Part shown: piece after piece, positions 16,975 through 24,819 of the stretch
Position numbering within the stretch: the stretch's first letter is position 1
Layout of the letters: every line of letters starts with the position of its first letter
Assembly (NCBI GenBank): GCA_041398025.1
Contig: JAWKVM010000041.1
Location: 1-64,000 of the forward strand
Length of the DNA: 64,000 nt
Direction of reading: 5' to 3'
From: JANQPX01 sp041398025
GTDB lineage: Bacteria > Pseudomonadota > Alphaproteobacteria > Geminicoccales > Geminicoccaceae
Made by a program: the position numbers and the translations under genes
The notes under the pieces: model-generated
What the model was told of the DNA's origin: nothing
Seen by the model: only the letters and a program-made list of their open reading frames with translations
Databases searched by the model: none

Positions 16975-17737
16975 CAGTTCGAGGCTCCCGATACGATGTC
17001 CTGTTGAGATCAACTAGCAAAAATTAAGCAAAACTTGCGCTTATCAACTAACGCTTTAGTTAAAGTATATTCTTAGCTGCGACAGTCAATAGTTATCAAC
17101 AGGCAATAAGAGCCAAATACTATTGATATACTTGCGATTTTTTCGAAAAATTTGTTGAATATTTTCTTGAAGGTGCCGGTCAGCGAGCGAGAACCCAGTT
17201 CATCCCGGGGGGAGGTGCATCTGCAGAACAGGAGAAGGGAGCGGGCTGGCGCCGCATGAACGTTCAATGCTTCGGGTGCAGATCCGTTCGGCGTCCCGTC
17301 GCTTCGTGATGGGCGACCGGGGACGAGTGGTGCCGATGAATGATGCGCGCCGTACGGTCTGCCCCAGGCAACCGGCCCTTTAGCGTTTCTTCATCTTTTC
17401 GTGCGACAACCGGCGTTCTCGATGGTCCATGCGATCCTGGGAATCCGAGCCTCGCCCCACCTGGTTTTGATGGGCGGGCGGATTCCCAGGATCGCATGGA
17501 CCATGAAGAAATTTGGCAGAGCAACGTTAAGGACGGGTTAAGATAAAAGCAGCCCGTCCATTGCCAAGAACGACCGGGGAAAACGGTCATGGCCAGGTTG
17601 GGTTGGTATCACATCCGGCGGGGCCCCACGCCAACGGTGCGTTCGCTACGAAGGACCTTCAGGAAAGGCGTGCCCGCCCTGGGATGTCCTGGCGCGTTCT
17701 TCGACGTCGGCGGGAAACCAACGAGGTGGCCGCGCCA
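16975..17737. other. Long intergenic region with AT-rich island and hairpin element
   Basis: Gap of 763 bp between two minus-strand genes. The part nearest the acyltransferase gene (about 17015-17180) is strikingly AT-rich and includes TTATCAACT (17041) and TTATCAACA (17093), each one or two bases from a DnaA box, plus an AT-only palindrome around TTTTTCGAAAAA (about 17138). The middle holds copy 1 of the hairpin element (17379-17541). A 50-codon frame from 17589 to 17740 (starts MARLGWYHIRRG, ends in the short palindrome) is open, but I cannot support it as a gene. Confidence 0.55.
17379..17541. repeat. Intergenic hairpin element, copy 1
   Basis: A perfect 26-bp inverted repeat: left arm 17422-17447, beginning ATGGTCCATGCGATCCTGGG, and right arm 17479-17504, separated by 31 bp containing GAGCCTCGCCCC. 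Each arm carries a GANTC site (GAATC 17441, GATTC 17481). On the left is TTTAGCGTTTCTTCAT (17379-17394); on the right TTAAGGACGGGTTAA (17527-17541), an exact TTAA-N7-TTAA. Copies 2 (47050-47206) and 3 (48957-49122) share arms, loop word and flanking boxes in the same order. Not an insertion sequence: no coding capacity and no obvious target duplication. Confidence 0.85.
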
Positions 17738-17738
17738 C
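17726..17738. repeat. Short palindrome, copy 3 (GTGGC-CGC-GCCAC)
   Basis: Five-bp perfect arms around CGC. The last base belongs to the complement of the TAG stop codon of the MocR-type gene (17738-17740), so the palindrome begins at its stop. Flanks GAG and TAG match the other copies. Confidence 0.75.
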
Positions 17739-19129
17739 TAGATGCTGTCGCGGCGGACGATCGGGCCGGAGGTCAGGGCTTCCCTGACCAACTCGAGAGC
17801 ACGGCGCAGACGCTCGCGGGTGCGGGCGGCGCTCAGGCTGATGCGGATGGCATGGGGTTCGCGCTCCGGCCCGACGGCGAAAATGAAGGCGGGGTCGACG
17901 GCGACGCCACGCGCGCGCAGGGCATCGCTGAAGGTGGAGCTTCGCCAGGGCGCCGGCAGCGGCAGCCAGAGATGATAGGCGAGCGGCTGGCCATGATGGG
18001 CGATGCCGTGCAGACAGTCGGCGGCGAGCGCCTGGCGGGCGGCGGCCTCGGCGCGCTGACGACCGATCAGATGATCCGCGGTGCCGTCCTCCAGCCACTG
18101 GGTGAACAGAGCCGCCATCAGGGCCGGGCAGGTCAGGAAGAGGTCGCTTTGCGCGTCCGCGAGCCGGTCGAACAGGCGCTCGGGCGCCACCAGCACGCCG
18201 AAACGCAGATTGGGCGAGATGATCTTCGAGGCCGTGGTGATGTAGACCGTGCGCTCCGGCGCCAGCGCCGCGAAGGGCGGCGGCCGGTCTTCCGGGAGCT
18301 GGCCGTAGACATCGTCCTCCACCAAAGCGAGATCGTAGCGCTCCGCGATCCGGGCGATCGTCCGCCGCCGCGCTTCCGACATGGTGGTGGTGGTCGGGTT
18401 GTGGATGGTCGGGTTCATGATCAGAACCCTGGCCTCGCTCGCCCGGCAGGCGCGCTCCAGCGCGTCCGGGCACAGACCATCGCCATCGAGCGCCAGGCCC
18501 TGCAGCCGGAGGCCGAGACGCGTGGCGATGCGCTTGATGCCGCTGTAGAGAAGATGTTCGCAGAGGACCGTGTCGCCCGGCCGGGCGAGCCCTGCGAGCG
18601 CGGTCAGGATGGCCTGATGCGCACCACCGGTGATCATCGTCTGTTCCGGCGCGAAGGCGGCCCCGATGCGGCTCGCCCAGGCAGCGGCCGCCGCGCGATG
18701 CGGCGTGAGGCCGATCCTCGGCGTATAGGCCATGAGCTCGCCGATCGGCTGATGGCTCGCGGCAAGCGTCTGCAGGCTGCCGGCGAGCTGCTTTTGCACG
18801 CCGTCGTCCGGCTGGCTGTTGACCGTGAGCTTGATCAGATCGTCGTCGCCGTCGATCACAGGGTTGTAGAAGCTGCCGGTCGCGCCCGCGGACATGACGA
18901 AGGTGCCGCGCCCGACCTCGCCGCGCACCAGACCACGCTGCTCGGCCAGTGCGTAGGCGCGCGATACGGTGCCGACGGTGACACCGAGCCGATAAGCGAG
19001 ATCGCGCTGCGGCGGCAGCTTGCCGCCGGGCTCCAGATCGCCCTGGCCGATCGCCGCATCGATCGCCTCGGCCAGCGCCTTGTAGCGCGGCCCCGCATGC
19101 TGCGAGAGATCTGGACACCATATTGTCAT
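17738..19129 (-). CDS. MocR/PdxR-type GntR regulator with aminotransferase domain
   Basis: Transcription factor of 463 aa. The N-terminal winged helix-turn-helix is of GntR type (residues 10-75; GKLPPQRDLAYRLGVTVGTV), and the C-terminus is a class I aminotransferase-like domain. The PLP-binding Lys is visible in TTASKIISPNLRFG, so PLP or an amino-acid adduct is the likely effector. Members usually activate a divergent metabolic gene and repress themselves. Here the divergent partners are a DUF1127 gene and a PhzF-family gene, with palindromes between them. The stop codon overlaps the short dispersed palindrome. Confidence 0.92.
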   Translation of the reverse strand: MTIWCPDLSQHAGPRYKALAEAIDAAIGQGDLEPGGKLPPQRDLAYRLGVTVGTVSRAYALAEQRGLVRGEVGRGTFVMSAGATGSFYNPVIDGDDDLIKLTVNSQPDDGVQKQLAGSLQTLAASHQPIGELMAYTPRIGLTPHRAAAAAWASRIGAAFAPEQTMITGGAHQAILTALAGLARPGDTVLCEHLLYSGIKRIATRLGLRLQGLALDGDGLCPDALERACRASEARVLIMNPTIHNPTTTTMSEARRRTIARIAERYDLALVEDDVYGQLPEDRPPPFAALAPERTVYITTASKIISPNLRFGVLVAPERLFDRLADAQSDLFLTCPALMAALFTQWLEDGTADHLIGRQRAEAAARQALAADCLHGIAHHGQPLAYHLWLPLPAPWRSSTFSDALRARGVAVDPAFIFAVGPEREPHAIRISLSAARTRERLRRALELVREALTSGPIVRRDSI

Positions 19130-19130
19130 G

Positions 19131-19233
19131 GTATCAATATATAGTTTGACTCGATCATTGAGTCAATGATCTATGAGATTGTCTGGAAAATGCTGGAGAC
19201 AATCGATGGAAAGGGAAGATTGTATCGATACAA
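19131..19233. promoter_or_regulatory. Candidate MocR operator region
   Basis: Between the MocR gene and the DUF1127 gene are an inverted repeat TTGACTC-N7-GAGTCAA (19146-19166), a perfect 14-bp palindrome TTGTATCGATACAA (19220-19233) and a related direct half-site GGTATCAATA (19131-19140). The second palindrome lies just inside the DUF1127 coding sequence. Repeated TATC(A/G)AT half-sites in a divergent spacer are what a MocR regulator typically binds. Assignment to this regulator is an inference from position. Confidence 0.5.
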
Positions 19234-19430
19234 TAGCGCTATTACGGCCGCAGGACCGCTTCGGCCTTCCGCCGTGGATGACGTCGGTTTTCCGAACACT
19301 CGGCAGGTGGATCGATCGCAGCCGACAGCGCCATCACCTCGCCCAGCTCGATGACGCCGCGCTGAAGGACATCGGCCTCAGCCGCGCCGATGTCTGGACC
19401 GAGATCGACAAACCCTTCTGGCGCCCCTGA
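19206..19430 (+). CDS. DUF1127 (YjiS-like) small protein
   Basis: Protein of 74 aa whose C-terminal 45 residues form a DUF1127 domain (RQRHHLAQLDDAALKDIGLS, then RADVW). This is an Arg-rich helical hairpin found in many alphaproteobacterial small proteins; some members bind RNA and affect phosphate, carbon and nitrogen metabolism. ATG at 19206 has GGAGA upstream; a downstream ATG (MTSVFRTL) is possible. It is divergent from the MocR gene and 27 bp before the PhzF gene, so it is likely the first gene of the MocR-controlled transcript. Confidence 0.82.
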   Translation: MEREDCIDTIALLRPQDRFGLPPWMTSVFRTLGRWIDRSRQRHHLAQLDDAALKDIGLSRADVWTEIDKPFWRP

Positions 19431-19457
19431 CAAACGCGAACGACCCGGAGGCCCCTC

Positions 19458-20369
19458 ATGCGACGCCGCTTCATCACATCAGACGTGTTCACCGATCGGG
19501 CCTTCGGCGGCAATCCGCTCGCCGTGCTGCCCGACGCCACCGGCCTCAGCACCGATCAGATGCAGCGCCTCGCGCGCGAGTTCAATCTTTCCGAGACCGC
19601 GTTCGTGCTGCCGGCCGAAAGCCCGGGCCATGACCGAAAGGTGCGGATCTTCGTACCCACGAAGGAAATCCCGTTCGCCGGCCATCCGACGATCGGAACC
19701 GCGATAACCCTTGCCCATCTGGGGGCGTTCGATCTCGCCGGGGAGCGGGTCTCGATCACCTTCGAGATGGCGGCCGGCCTGGTGCCCGTGACCATCCATG
19801 TCAACGATGGGAAGCCGGCGGCCGCCACGCTGACGGCGCCCAGACGGCCGGAGATCGCCGAGGCCCCCACGGTCGAGCAGATGGCGGCGCTGCTGTCCCT
19901 GGGAAAGGCACAGATCATGCGGACGGGCGCGGCTTCGGCCGGCAATCCCTTTCTCATGGTCCAGGTCGAGGATCGAGCAGCCCTGCGGCAGGCGCGCATC
20001 GACATGGCCGTCCTGGATCGGATCGGCGATGGCCTCTATGCGCAGGAGCCGTTCGTCTTCACCGACGATGCGCCTTCGGGCGCCGACTTCCGGGCCAGAA
20101 TGTTCGCGCCTCTGAGCGGCATTCCCGAGGACCCCGCCACCGGCAGCGCCGTCGCCGCGTTCGGCGGCTGGCTCGGCCATCACGATGCGCTGGCCGACGG
20201 CACCATCCGCAAGGTGATTGCCCAGGGCCTGGAGATGGGCCGCCCGAGCCGGCTCGAGGTCGAGGTGGACAAGCAGGGCGGCGCGGTCATCGCGGTGCGC
20301 GTCACCGGCAGCGCCGTCCTGATCAGCGAAGGCGAGATCGAGGTGCCGGCGCCGATGGCACAAGGCTGA
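19458..20369 (+). CDS. PhzF-family isomerase/epimerase
   Basis: Protein of 303 aa with the diaminopimelate-epimerase-like PhzF fold in two halves. Diagnostic motifs: VFTDRAFGGNPLAVLP at the N-terminus, the catalytic Glu in NLSETAFVLP, FVPTKEIPFAGHPTIGTA, and IPEDPATGSAVAAFGGWLG in the second half. Members isomerise small hydroxylated acids; only a few make phenazines, and no phenazine genes are near. The MocR regulator upstream suggests a role in amino-acid or cofactor side-product metabolism. Substrate not determinable. Confidence 0.9.
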   Translation: MRRRFITSDVFTDRAFGGNPLAVLPDATGLSTDQMQRLAREFNLSETAFVLPAESPGHDRKVRIFVPTKEIPFAGHPTIGTAITLAHLGAFDLAGERVSITFEMAAGLVPVTIHVNDGKPAAATLTAPRRPEIAEAPTVEQMAALLSLGKAQIMRTGAASAGNPFLMVQVEDRAALRQARIDMAVLDRIGDGLYAQEPFVFTDDAPSGADFRARMFAPLSGIPEDPATGSAVAAFGGWLGHHDALADGTIRKVIAQGLEMGRPSRLEVEVDKQGGAVIAVRVTGSAVLISEGEIEVPAPMAQG

Positions 20370-20419
20370 CATCGGGCGGGGCCAGGGGCGAAACGATCAG
20401 GAGATCACCCGTCGGCGCC

Positions 20420-20432
20420 GTGGCCGCGCCAC
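20420..20432. repeat. Short palindrome, copy 4 (GTGGC-CGC-GCCAC)
   Basis: Five-bp arms around CGC, directly abutting the complement of the phaR TAG stop codon (20433-20435), in the gap between convergent phzF-like and phaR genes. It may help terminate both transcripts, though the stem is short and lacks a T-tract. Confidence 0.75.
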
Positions 20433-21077
20433 CTAGCTCCCCGACTTCGGCTTGTCCCTTTGCGATTCGACCAACTTCGACAATTCGGCCTGGAGCGATT
20501 CGATCCTGGCGTTCAGCTTCTGGATGTCCCTGGTGCGATCGGCGGGCTCCGGGGAGGCCTTGCCGTTCTCGACGGGCTTTTGCCCGCCCTCGCCGGGACC
20601 GCCCGAGCCCGGATTGAACATGGTGGCGGCCTGGTGGAACAGGGCGATGTTCTGGCGCGCCATGTCCTCGAACTGGTTCATCGGGAAGAAGCGGCCGAAG
20701 GTGCCTTCGATGTAGTTCCGGATCTGGTCCTGATTGCTGGAGAAATTCTCCATGCTCATTTCCAGATAGCGCGGCAGGAAGGCACGCAGGCTGTCGTCGT
20801 AGAAGCGGATCAGCTGCCGCAGGAAGCTGGTGGGCAGCAGGTTCCGGCCCTTGCCGTCCTCCTCCATGATGATCTGGGTCAGGATCGAGCGGGTCAGATC
20901 CTCGCCGGTCTTGGCATCGTAGACGACGAAATCCTCGCCATCCCGCACCATCTTGGAAAGGTCGTCGAGGGTGACATAGCTGCTCGACGCCGTGTTGTAG
21001 AGGCGTCTGTTGGCGTATTTCTTGACGACAGCCACGCCTTCCTCGGCAGCGCAGGTCGGCTTTTTCTTCTCTGCCAT
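20433..21077 (-). CDS. phaR: Polyhydroxyalkanoate synthesis repressor PhaR
   Basis: DNA-binding regulator that senses PHA granules and represses phasin and PHA genes. The N-terminal PHB/PHA accumulation DNA-binding domain is clear (VVKKYANRRLYNTASSSYVT, then LDDLSKMVRDGEDFVVYDAK). It is followed by the PHB_acc region (LPTSFLRQLIRFYDDSLRAF) and a C-terminal segment rich in Gly/Pro ending in a short coiled coil (LNARIESLQAELSKLV). The start MAEKKK at 21077 is the family start. No phaC or phasin genes are in this window, so it acts in trans. Length 214 aa is typical. Confidence 0.93.
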   Translation of the reverse strand: MAEKKKPTCAAEEGVAVVKKYANRRLYNTASSSYVTLDDLSKMVRDGEDFVVYDAKTGEDLTRSILTQIIMEEDGKGRNLLPTSFLRQLIRFYDDSLRAFLPRYLEMSMENFSSNQDQIRNYIEGTFGRFFPMNQFEDMARQNIALFHQAATMFNPGSGGPGEGGQKPVENGKASPEPADRTRDIQKLNARIESLQAELSKLVESQRDKPKSGS

Positions 21078-21204
21078 GTCCGCGTGCGGCCTTCCAATTG
21101 CGACAGACCAATAGAGCAACCTAGTCCAGGAAGCCGCGGTCTAGCCAGCTTTTTTTGCAATGCAGCGAGCCGCGGCGCGCACGCCACCGCGGCCCTGGGC
21201 AGCG

Positions 21205-21786
21205 TCAGGCGTCGTCGCCCTCGGCCTCGCGCAGCTCAGCGCCCATGTCGGCGAGCTCGGCGGCGGCCTCAGCTTCCTCGGCGGCCTGCTGCGCCGCATG
21301 GGCGGCAGCACGCTCAGGATCCGCCTGGATCTCGGCCTCTTCCCCGGAGCGGGCGATATTGACCTTGACCTCGACGTCCACCTCAGGGTGCAGGGCCACG
21401 CGCACGTCATGCACGCCCAGCGTCTTGATCGGCTGATCGAGGCGCACCTGGCGACGATCGAAGGCGACGCCGTCGGCGGCAAAGGCTTCGGCGATGTCCC
21501 GGCCGTTGACCGAGCCGTAGAGCTGGCCCGACTCGCCGGCCTGGCGGATGATCACCACCGACCTGCCCTCGACCTTGCCGGCGACCGCTTCCGCCTCTTC
21601 CTTCTGCTGCAGATTGGCAGCTTCGAGCTCGACCTTGCGCCGCTCGAATTCGGCGAGGTTCGCCTTGGTCGCGCGCATTGCCTTGCCCTGCGGCACCAGG
21701 AAATTGCGGGCAAAGCCGTTCTTGACGGTGACGAGGTCGCCCATCTGGCCCAGTTTCTCGATACGCTCCAGCAGAATGACCTGCAT
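21205..21786 (-). CDS. rplI: 50S ribosomal protein L9
   Basis: Large-subunit protein near the L1 stalk. The N-terminal globular domain is canonical (MQVILLERIEKLGQMGDLVT, then VKNGFARNFLVPQGKA), the long connecting helix follows, and the C-terminal RNA-binding domain contains LYGSVNGRDIAEAF and the RRQVRLDQPIKTLG block. Total 193 aa is about 40 residues longer than E. coli L9, owing to an Ala/Glu-rich acidic tail, which is common in this class. The ATG at 21786 was chosen because it starts the conserved domain. Last gene of the rpsF-rpsR-DUF2232-rplI operon. Confidence 0.95.
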   Translation of the reverse strand: MQVILLERIEKLGQMGDLVTVKNGFARNFLVPQGKAMRATKANLAEFERRKVELEAANLQQKEEAEAVAGKVEGRSVVIIRQAGESGQLYGSVNGRDIAEAFAADGVAFDRRQVRLDQPIKTLGVHDVRVALHPEVDVEVKVNIARSGEEAEIQADPERAAAHAAQQAAEEAEAAAELADMGAELREAEGDDA

Positions 21787-21806
21787 GGGAAGTTCCTCCG
21801 ATCTCG

Positions 21807-22721
21807 CTACATGTAACGGCGCAGATGCGCCCAATCCTCAACCAGACCCAAAGCGATGACCGCCAGGATCGGCCAGTTGAACACGATGATGCCCGCATAG
21901 ACCGCGGCCAGGCCGAGCTGGCGATAGGACCAGCGATTGGCGAATTTGTGGATCACGGCGAGGCCCAGAAAACCGAACGGCATGATCAGCACGATCAGCG
22001 CCGAGCGGCCGAACAGGCCGATGCCGGTCGATCCGAGCATGGCCAGGACGACGGCGACGCCCATCAGCGGCCAGAGCCAGAACGGCAGCTCCAGCTCGGC
22101 GAGCTGCGGGCTCGGACGCCGGTTCCAGCCCGACCTGACGGCGATCGCCTGGGCGACCACGCCGTTGACCACCGCCATCATCAGCCAGGAGCAGGCCACC
22201 ACCGAGGGCACGAACACCGCCCGCGAGCGCACCGCCTCGGGGTCGAGCGCCGGCTGGCCCGTGGCCGCGGTGAACTGGCCGAAGGCCTCGGCGAGCATGA
22301 TCTCGATGAAGCCGATCAGCCCGCCCTCCTCGCCCATCAGGGTGAAGAAGGCCAGCGCCAGCCCCAGAACCGAAAGCACCGTCAGCTCCGCCAGAATATG
22401 GCCGGGCGGATACCAGACGAGCCCCGCTTCCGGGTCCTGTCTCGACAGCAGCGCCTGGCGCACCACCAGCAGCGCCGGCAAGGCGAAGGCCACGGCAAAA
22501 ATGAGGGCGGCGAGCATGCCGCCGATCAACGCGCTCAGCACGATCGCGGCGAGGGCGGCCACGATCGCGGCCGCGAGTCCCATGGTCAGGCCCGCGAGCA
22601 TCATCGGCAGCTGCACGAAATAGCTGACCAGAATGAGCGCGAACGAACCTGAAAGCGGTGCCAGCCCCAGAGCGCCGCTGATGATGCCGGCCAGGACGGC
22701 GAGAGCGAGCGCTTGGGACAT
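21807..22721 (-). CDS. DUF2232 membrane protein
   Basis: Polytopic membrane protein of 304 aa with about eight hydrophobic segments, belonging to the DUF2232 (YybS-like) family. In many alphaproteobacteria it lies exactly here, between rpsR and rplI. The sequence fits transporter-like membrane proteins of the ECF-S type in general appearance, but no substrate is known. Only 20 bp separate it from rplI and 39 bp from rpsR, so it is in the ribosomal operon. Confidence 0.85.
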   Translation of the reverse strand: MSQALALAVLAGIISGALGLAPLSGSFALILVSYFVQLPMMLAGLTMGLAAAIVAALAAIVLSALIGGMLAALIFAVAFALPALLVVRQALLSRQDPEAGLVWYPPGHILAELTVLSVLGLALAFFTLMGEEGGLIGFIEIMLAEAFGQFTAATGQPALDPEAVRSRAVFVPSVVACSWLMMAVVNGVVAQAIAVRSGWNRRPSPQLAELELPFWLWPLMGVAVVLAMLGSTGIGLFGRSALIVLIMPFGFLGLAVIHKFANRWSYRQLGLAAVYAGIIVFNWPILAVIALGLVEDWAHLRRYM

Positions 22722-22760
22722 GAACGGCCACGACCGGTTCTTTTGAGAAGAAAGCTCTGT

Positions 22761-23111
22761 TCAGCTCACGACGAACGGCAGCAGAGCCAGGAGACGAGCC
22801 CGCTTGACCGCCTGGGCAAGCGCACGCTGTTCCTTGGCCGTCACCGCGGTGATGCGCCTCGGCACGATCTTGCCGCGCTCGGAGACGAAACGCTGCAGCA
22901 GCTTCACGTCCTTGTAGTCGATCTTGGCCGCATCGTCGCCGGAAAACGGGCTGGACTTGCGGCGCCGGAAGAACGGACGCCGGATCGTGATGTTCGGCGG
23001 CTCGCCGCCGCGCTCGCCGCGCTGCGGACGGCCGCCGAAGTCGCCACGATCACCGCGATCGCTGCGGTCACCACGGTCACCGCCGGCCGTCGAAGAGGTG
23101 TGTTCGCTCAT
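22761..23111 (-). CDS. rpsR: 30S ribosomal protein S18 with RGD-rich N-terminal extension
   Basis: Small-subunit platform protein that forms a heterodimer with S6. The conserved core occupies about residues 40-115 (RRPFFRRRKSSPFSG, IDYKDVKLLQRFVSERGKI, RRITAVTAKEQRALAQAVKR). The first 37 residues are an unusual hydrophilic extension built of repeated Asp-Arg-Gly units (DRGDRSDRGDRGDF). Total 116 aa against about 75-80 for typical S18. The gene follows rpsF by 29 bp. Confidence 0.95.
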   Translation of the reverse strand: MSEHTSSTAGGDRGDRSDRGDRGDFGGRPQRGERGGEPPNITIRRPFFRRRKSSPFSGDDAAKIDYKDVKLLQRFVSERGKIVPRRITAVTAKEQRALAQAVKRARLLALLPFVVS

Positions 23112-23140
23112 GGTCGTCTGCTTCTCTTTCGTCGATGGGA

Positions 23141-23602
23141 TCAGGAGGACGGATCGCCGCGGTCAGGGCGGTCACTCCCTCGGTCACCGCGGTCGCCTCG
23201 ATCACCACGGTCCCGATCGCCGTGATGACGCCTCGGCCCGTCATCGCGCCGGCCGCGATCCTCGCGGGACGACCGCACCTGCATCAGGATGGACGGGCCG
23301 TCCTCGAGCTCGTCGACGCGCACCGTCATGTAACGAATGACGTCGTCGGAGAGCTCTTCCTGACGCTCCAGCTCCTTGACCAGGTCGCCCGGCGCCTTGA
23401 AGTTCAGGTGCAGGTAGTGACCTTTCCTGTTCTTCTTGACCCGGTAGGCGAGGTTACGCAGTCCCCAATATTCGTTCTTGGTGACTTCGCCGCCATGTTC
23501 GCCGACGACGCCGGCATAGGTGTCGGCGAGGGCCTGGGCCTGCTGCGGCGAGAGGTCCTGGCGCGCAATGATCGTGTGTTCGTAACACCGCGTGGCGGTC
23601 AC
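23141..23602 (-). CDS. rpsF: 30S ribosomal protein S6 with RGD-rich C-terminal tail
   Basis: Small-subunit protein that pairs with S18 on the central domain of 16S rRNA. The core begins CYEHTIIARQDLSPQQAQAL and includes GLRNLAYRVKKNRKGHY and the LSDDVIRYMTVRVDEL strand. The tail (about residues 118-153) is a repeat of Arg-Gly-Asp/His units (DRDRGDRGDRGDRGSDRPDR). A GTG at 23602 is the start: AAGGAG lies 8 bp upstream, it gives the family N-terminus, and no ATG is suitably placed. First gene of the rpsF-rpsR-DUF2232-rplI operon. Confidence 0.95.
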   Translation of the reverse strand: MTATRCYEHTIIARQDLSPQQAQALADTYAGVVGEHGGEVTKNEYWGLRNLAYRVKKNRKGHYLHLNFKAPGDLVKELERQEELSDDVIRYMTVRVDELEDGPSILMQVRSSREDRGRRDDGPRRHHGDRDRGDRGDRGDRGSDRPDRGDPSS

Positions 23603-23723
23603 TATGTGGCTCCTTAACCTTTTGGGATGCACCCATAGAAAATGCGGGACCGCGCACACAGCACCGGCCCGCCAAAGGCAGCACTCCAGCGTAATCGGGC
23701 CCAGAGGCCCAAACTGGGGCGGC

Positions 23724-23751
23724 ACTATACAAGAAAATCCGGGCCGGGCAA
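23724..23751 (-). promoter_or_regulatory. Candidate sigma-70 promoter of the rpsF operon
   Basis: On the minus strand, TTGCCC (23751-23746) and TATAGT (23729-23724) are separated by 16 bp. The -10 matches consensus in five of six bases. Transcription would begin near 23717 and leave a leader of about 115 nt before the rpsF GTG, long enough for the S6:S18 autoregulatory structure known in other bacteria; I could not confirm that structure here. Confidence 0.5.
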
Positions 23752-23798
23752 GCCTCGATTCGCGGCACTTCGAGCCGGGATGGCAGAGGGCGAGCCGC

Positions 23799-23826
23799 TT
23801 GACAGCCCTTCCGCGCTCGCTAGACC
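23799..23826 (+). promoter_or_regulatory. Candidate sigma-70 promoter of fabD
   Basis: TTGACA (23799-23804) with a 16-bp spacer to TAGACC (23821-23826), about 58 bp upstream of the fabD ATG. The -35 is perfect and the -10 is moderate. It lies back to back with the rpsF promoter in the same divergent spacer. Confidence 0.5.
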
Positions 23827-23883
23827 TTGATCGCTGGTCGAGGAACGGTTTCGGCCACAACGCTCGAGGGACGGTTTCGCGGC

Positions 23884-24819
23884 ATGAGCACAGCTTTTCT
23901 CTTTCCAGGCCAGGGATCGCAGGCCGTCGGCATGGGCCGGTCTCTTTATGAGGACGAGCCCGCCGCGCGCGCCGTGTTCGACGAGGTCGACCAGGCGCTC
24001 GGCGAGGCGCTCTCCGAGGTGATCTTCGAGGGTCCCGAGGAGACGCTTCGCCTCACCGAAAACGCCCAGCCCGCTTTGATGGCGACCTCGCTCGCCGCAG
24101 CGCGCGCGCTCGAGGCCAGGAGCGGCAGGGCGCTCGCCGAGCAGGGCGCCTTCGTCGCCGGGCATTCGCTCGGCGAATATTCCGCACTCGCCGCGGCGGG
24201 CGCGCTCACGATCGGCGATGCCGCCAAGCTGCTCAGGCTGCGCGGCCGCGCGATGCAGACGGCCGTTCCCGTGGGCGACGGCGCCATGGCCGCGATCCTC
24301 GGGCTGGAGCTGGACGATGTCGAAGCCGTCGCCGCCGAAGCCGCAGGCGATCAGGTCTGCGACGTCGCCAACGACAATGCGCCCGGCCAGGTGGTGGTGA
24401 GCGGGCACAAGGAAGCGGTCGAGCGTGCGGTCGAGATCGCCAAGGGCAAGGGGGCGAAGCGCAGCCTGCTGCTGCCGGTGAGCGCCCCCTTCCACTGCCG
24501 GCTGATGGCGCCGGCAGCCGACGCGGTCGGCGCGGCGCTGAAGGAGATCACCTTCCAGCCGCCGGCGCTGCCGGTGGTCACCAATGTCTCGGCGGCGCCC
24601 GAGACCGATCCCGAAGCGCTGAAGCAGGCGCTGATCGAGCAAGTGACCGCACGCGTGCGCTGGCGGGAGAGCGTGCTCGCCCTTGCCGCGAGCGGCGTCA
24701 CCGAGCTGGTCGAGCTCGGAAGCGGCAAGGTGCTGACCGGGCTTGCCAAGCGCATCGACCGCGAACTGGCGGCCAAAGCGATCGGCAGTCCTGAAGACCT
24801 CGACACATATCTCGCCTGA
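23884..24819 (+). CDS. fabD: Malonyl-CoA:ACP transacylase
   Basis: Loads malonate from CoA onto acyl carrier protein for fatty-acid elongation. The protein of 311 aa begins with LFPGQGSQAVGMGRSLY. It carries the nucleophile Ser in GHSLGEYSA (about residue 95), the acyl-binding Arg region (LRLRGRAMQ) and the catalytic His in SAPFHCRLM. The ATG at 23884 starts the family N-terminus; upstream codons are unrelated. First gene of a complete fabD-fabG-acpP-fabF set followed by mltG and gmk, the usual alphaproteobacterial order. Confidence 0.97.
   Translation: MSTAFLFPGQGSQAVGMGRSLYEDEPAARAVFDEVDQALGEALSEVIFEGPEETLRLTENAQPALMATSLAAARALEARSGRALAEQGAFVAGHSLGEYSALAAAGALTIGDAAKLLRLRGRAMQTAVPVGDGAMAAILGLELDDVEAVAAEAAGDQVCDVANDNAPGQVVVSGHKEAVERAVEIAKGKGAKRSLLLPVSAPFHCRLMAPAADAVGAALKEITFQPPALPVVTNVSAAPETDPEALKQALIEQVTARVRWRESVLALAASGVTELVELGSGKVLTGLAKRIDRELAAKAIGSPEDLDTYLA

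Noticed and set aside
17561..19144. 527-codon plus-strand frame antisense to the MocR gene
   Set aside because: No recognisable motif; the opposite strand encodes a clear MocR regulator with its PLP lysine.
19458..20369. Phenazine biosynthesis
   Set aside because: Only a PhzF-fold protein is present; none of the other phz genes is nearby.
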